Part shown: one piece after another, positions 61,570 to 61,728 of the stretch | Layout: each line of letters opens with the position of its first letter | Position numbering within the stretch: position 1 is the first letter of the stretch | Assembly: GCA_017548565.1 (NCBI GenBank) | Contig: JAFYZU010000015.1 | Span: forward strand, 1 to 61,728 | DNA: 61,728 bases | Origin: Treponema sp. | GTDB taxonomy: Bacteria; Spirochaetota; Spirochaetia; Treponematales; Treponemataceae | Direction of reading: 5' to 3' | Translations under genes and position numbers: made by a program | The notes under the pieces: model-generated | Seen by the model: the letters and a program-made list of their open reading frames with translations, nothing else | Told to the model about the DNA's origin: nothing | Database searches by the model: none

Positions 61570-61728
61570 ATGCCTAAATTGTTGTATTATAATGATTTAG
61601 AGCAATCGGAATACATAATTTATATTTGTATGTGTCCTACCTTGCTGGGCCAGGCGCATGAACGTAACGGCATTTTTGGCGGATTTGGGATCGAATTTGA
61701 TAAAAAATTTGATAACGGATTTGATAAA
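61570..61728 (+). CDS. Possible partial ORF with 4-residue repeats, runs off window
   Basis: A frame from ATG 61570 stays open for 53 codons to the window end. It begins MPKLLYYNDLEQSEY; from about residue 38 it becomes a repeat of four residues (GFGI, EFDK, KFDN, GFDK), matching a 12-bp DNA period with ATTTGATAA at 61695, 61707 and 61719. The ribosome site is poor and the ATG follows the tRNA terminator, so an internal start (61630) or a non-coding repeat is possible. A TATAAT lies at 61588-61593. Confidence 0.3.
   Translation, partial: MPKLLYYNDLEQSEYIIYICMCPTLLGQAHERNGIFGGFGIEFDKKFDNGFDK

Noticed and set aside
61392-61577. Plus-strand ORF spanning the tRNA
   Set aside because: It reads through the tRNA promoter and tRNA-Gly gene, so it is chance.

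Overview
The window is AT-rich DNA from an anaerobic bacterium, most likely a host-associated (gut or rumen type) Treponema in the Spirochaetes. This is inferred from the gene order rpsB-tsf-frr-uppS-cdsA-dxr-rseP, many secreted or lipid-anchored proteins, multidomain adenylate cyclases, a chemoreceptor, and a fermentative fumarate/malate and Hdr/Flx gene set with no oxygen-respiration genes. No phage, transposase, CRISPR array or rRNA was seen.

Layout. 1-697: tandem array of a ~158-bp non-coding unit. 0.9-4.1 kb: chemoreceptor and a TPR protein. 4.1-16.8 kb: cell-envelope and polysaccharide locus with a WbaP-type initiating transferase, beta-barrel protein, two Wzi-like outer-membrane proteins, phosphoesterase lipoprotein, two tandem GT2 glycosyltransferases, hydrolase lipoprotein and RmlD. 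16.8-22.2 kb: secreted protein, aminotransferase, glycogen synthase, secreted propeller. 22.3-29.2 kb: minus-strand housekeeping run (rseP, dxr, cdsA, uppS, frr, tsf, rpsB, maf). 29.2-32.5 kb: HEAT protein, lipoprotein, then coaD, rpmF, acpP, rnc. 32.6-37.6 kb: CHASE2 adenylate cyclase, M30-like metallopeptidase lipoprotein, small lipoprotein. 37.6-41.7 kb: AspT/SucE-type transporter, Pmp3/YqaE small protein, soluble-type fumarate reductase FrdA/FrdB. 41.9-46.1 kb: propeller-sensor adenylate cyclase and a solitary UrtA-like binding lipoprotein. 46.1-49.1 kb: birA facing bioY-ecfA-ecfT. 49.2-55.6 kb: hdrB-hdrC-hdrA-flxD-flxC-flxB-flxA operon. 55.7-58.9 kb: two-component system, charge-segregated secreted protein, membrane protein. 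59-61.3 kb: fumC and malate-type dehydrogenase. 61.46 kb: tRNA-Gly(UCC), then an ORF that runs off the end.

How it fits together. Malate dehydrogenase (specificity residue Arg80), fumarase and FrdAB form a reductive branch from oxaloacetate to succinate. The adjacent AspT-family transporter could export the product. The Hdr/Flx operon encodes a soluble NADH:thiol/ferredoxin electron-transfer complex. Biotin uptake and its BirA regulator are linked, with a BirA-type operator over the bioY promoter.

Main points for follow-up: (i) the 158-bp array, whose units carry a palindrome in two compensatorily changed versions; (ii) seven genes whose -10 box lies 5-8 nt before a well-anchored start codon without a Shine-Dalgarno, predicting leaderless mRNAs; (iii) FrdAB lacking the covalent-flavin His and the usual [3Fe-4S] pattern, with a GC-rich structured insert between the two genes; (iv) a triple hairpin array where pyrH often lies between tsf and frr; (v) a urea-type binding protein paired with an adenylate cyclase instead of a permease.
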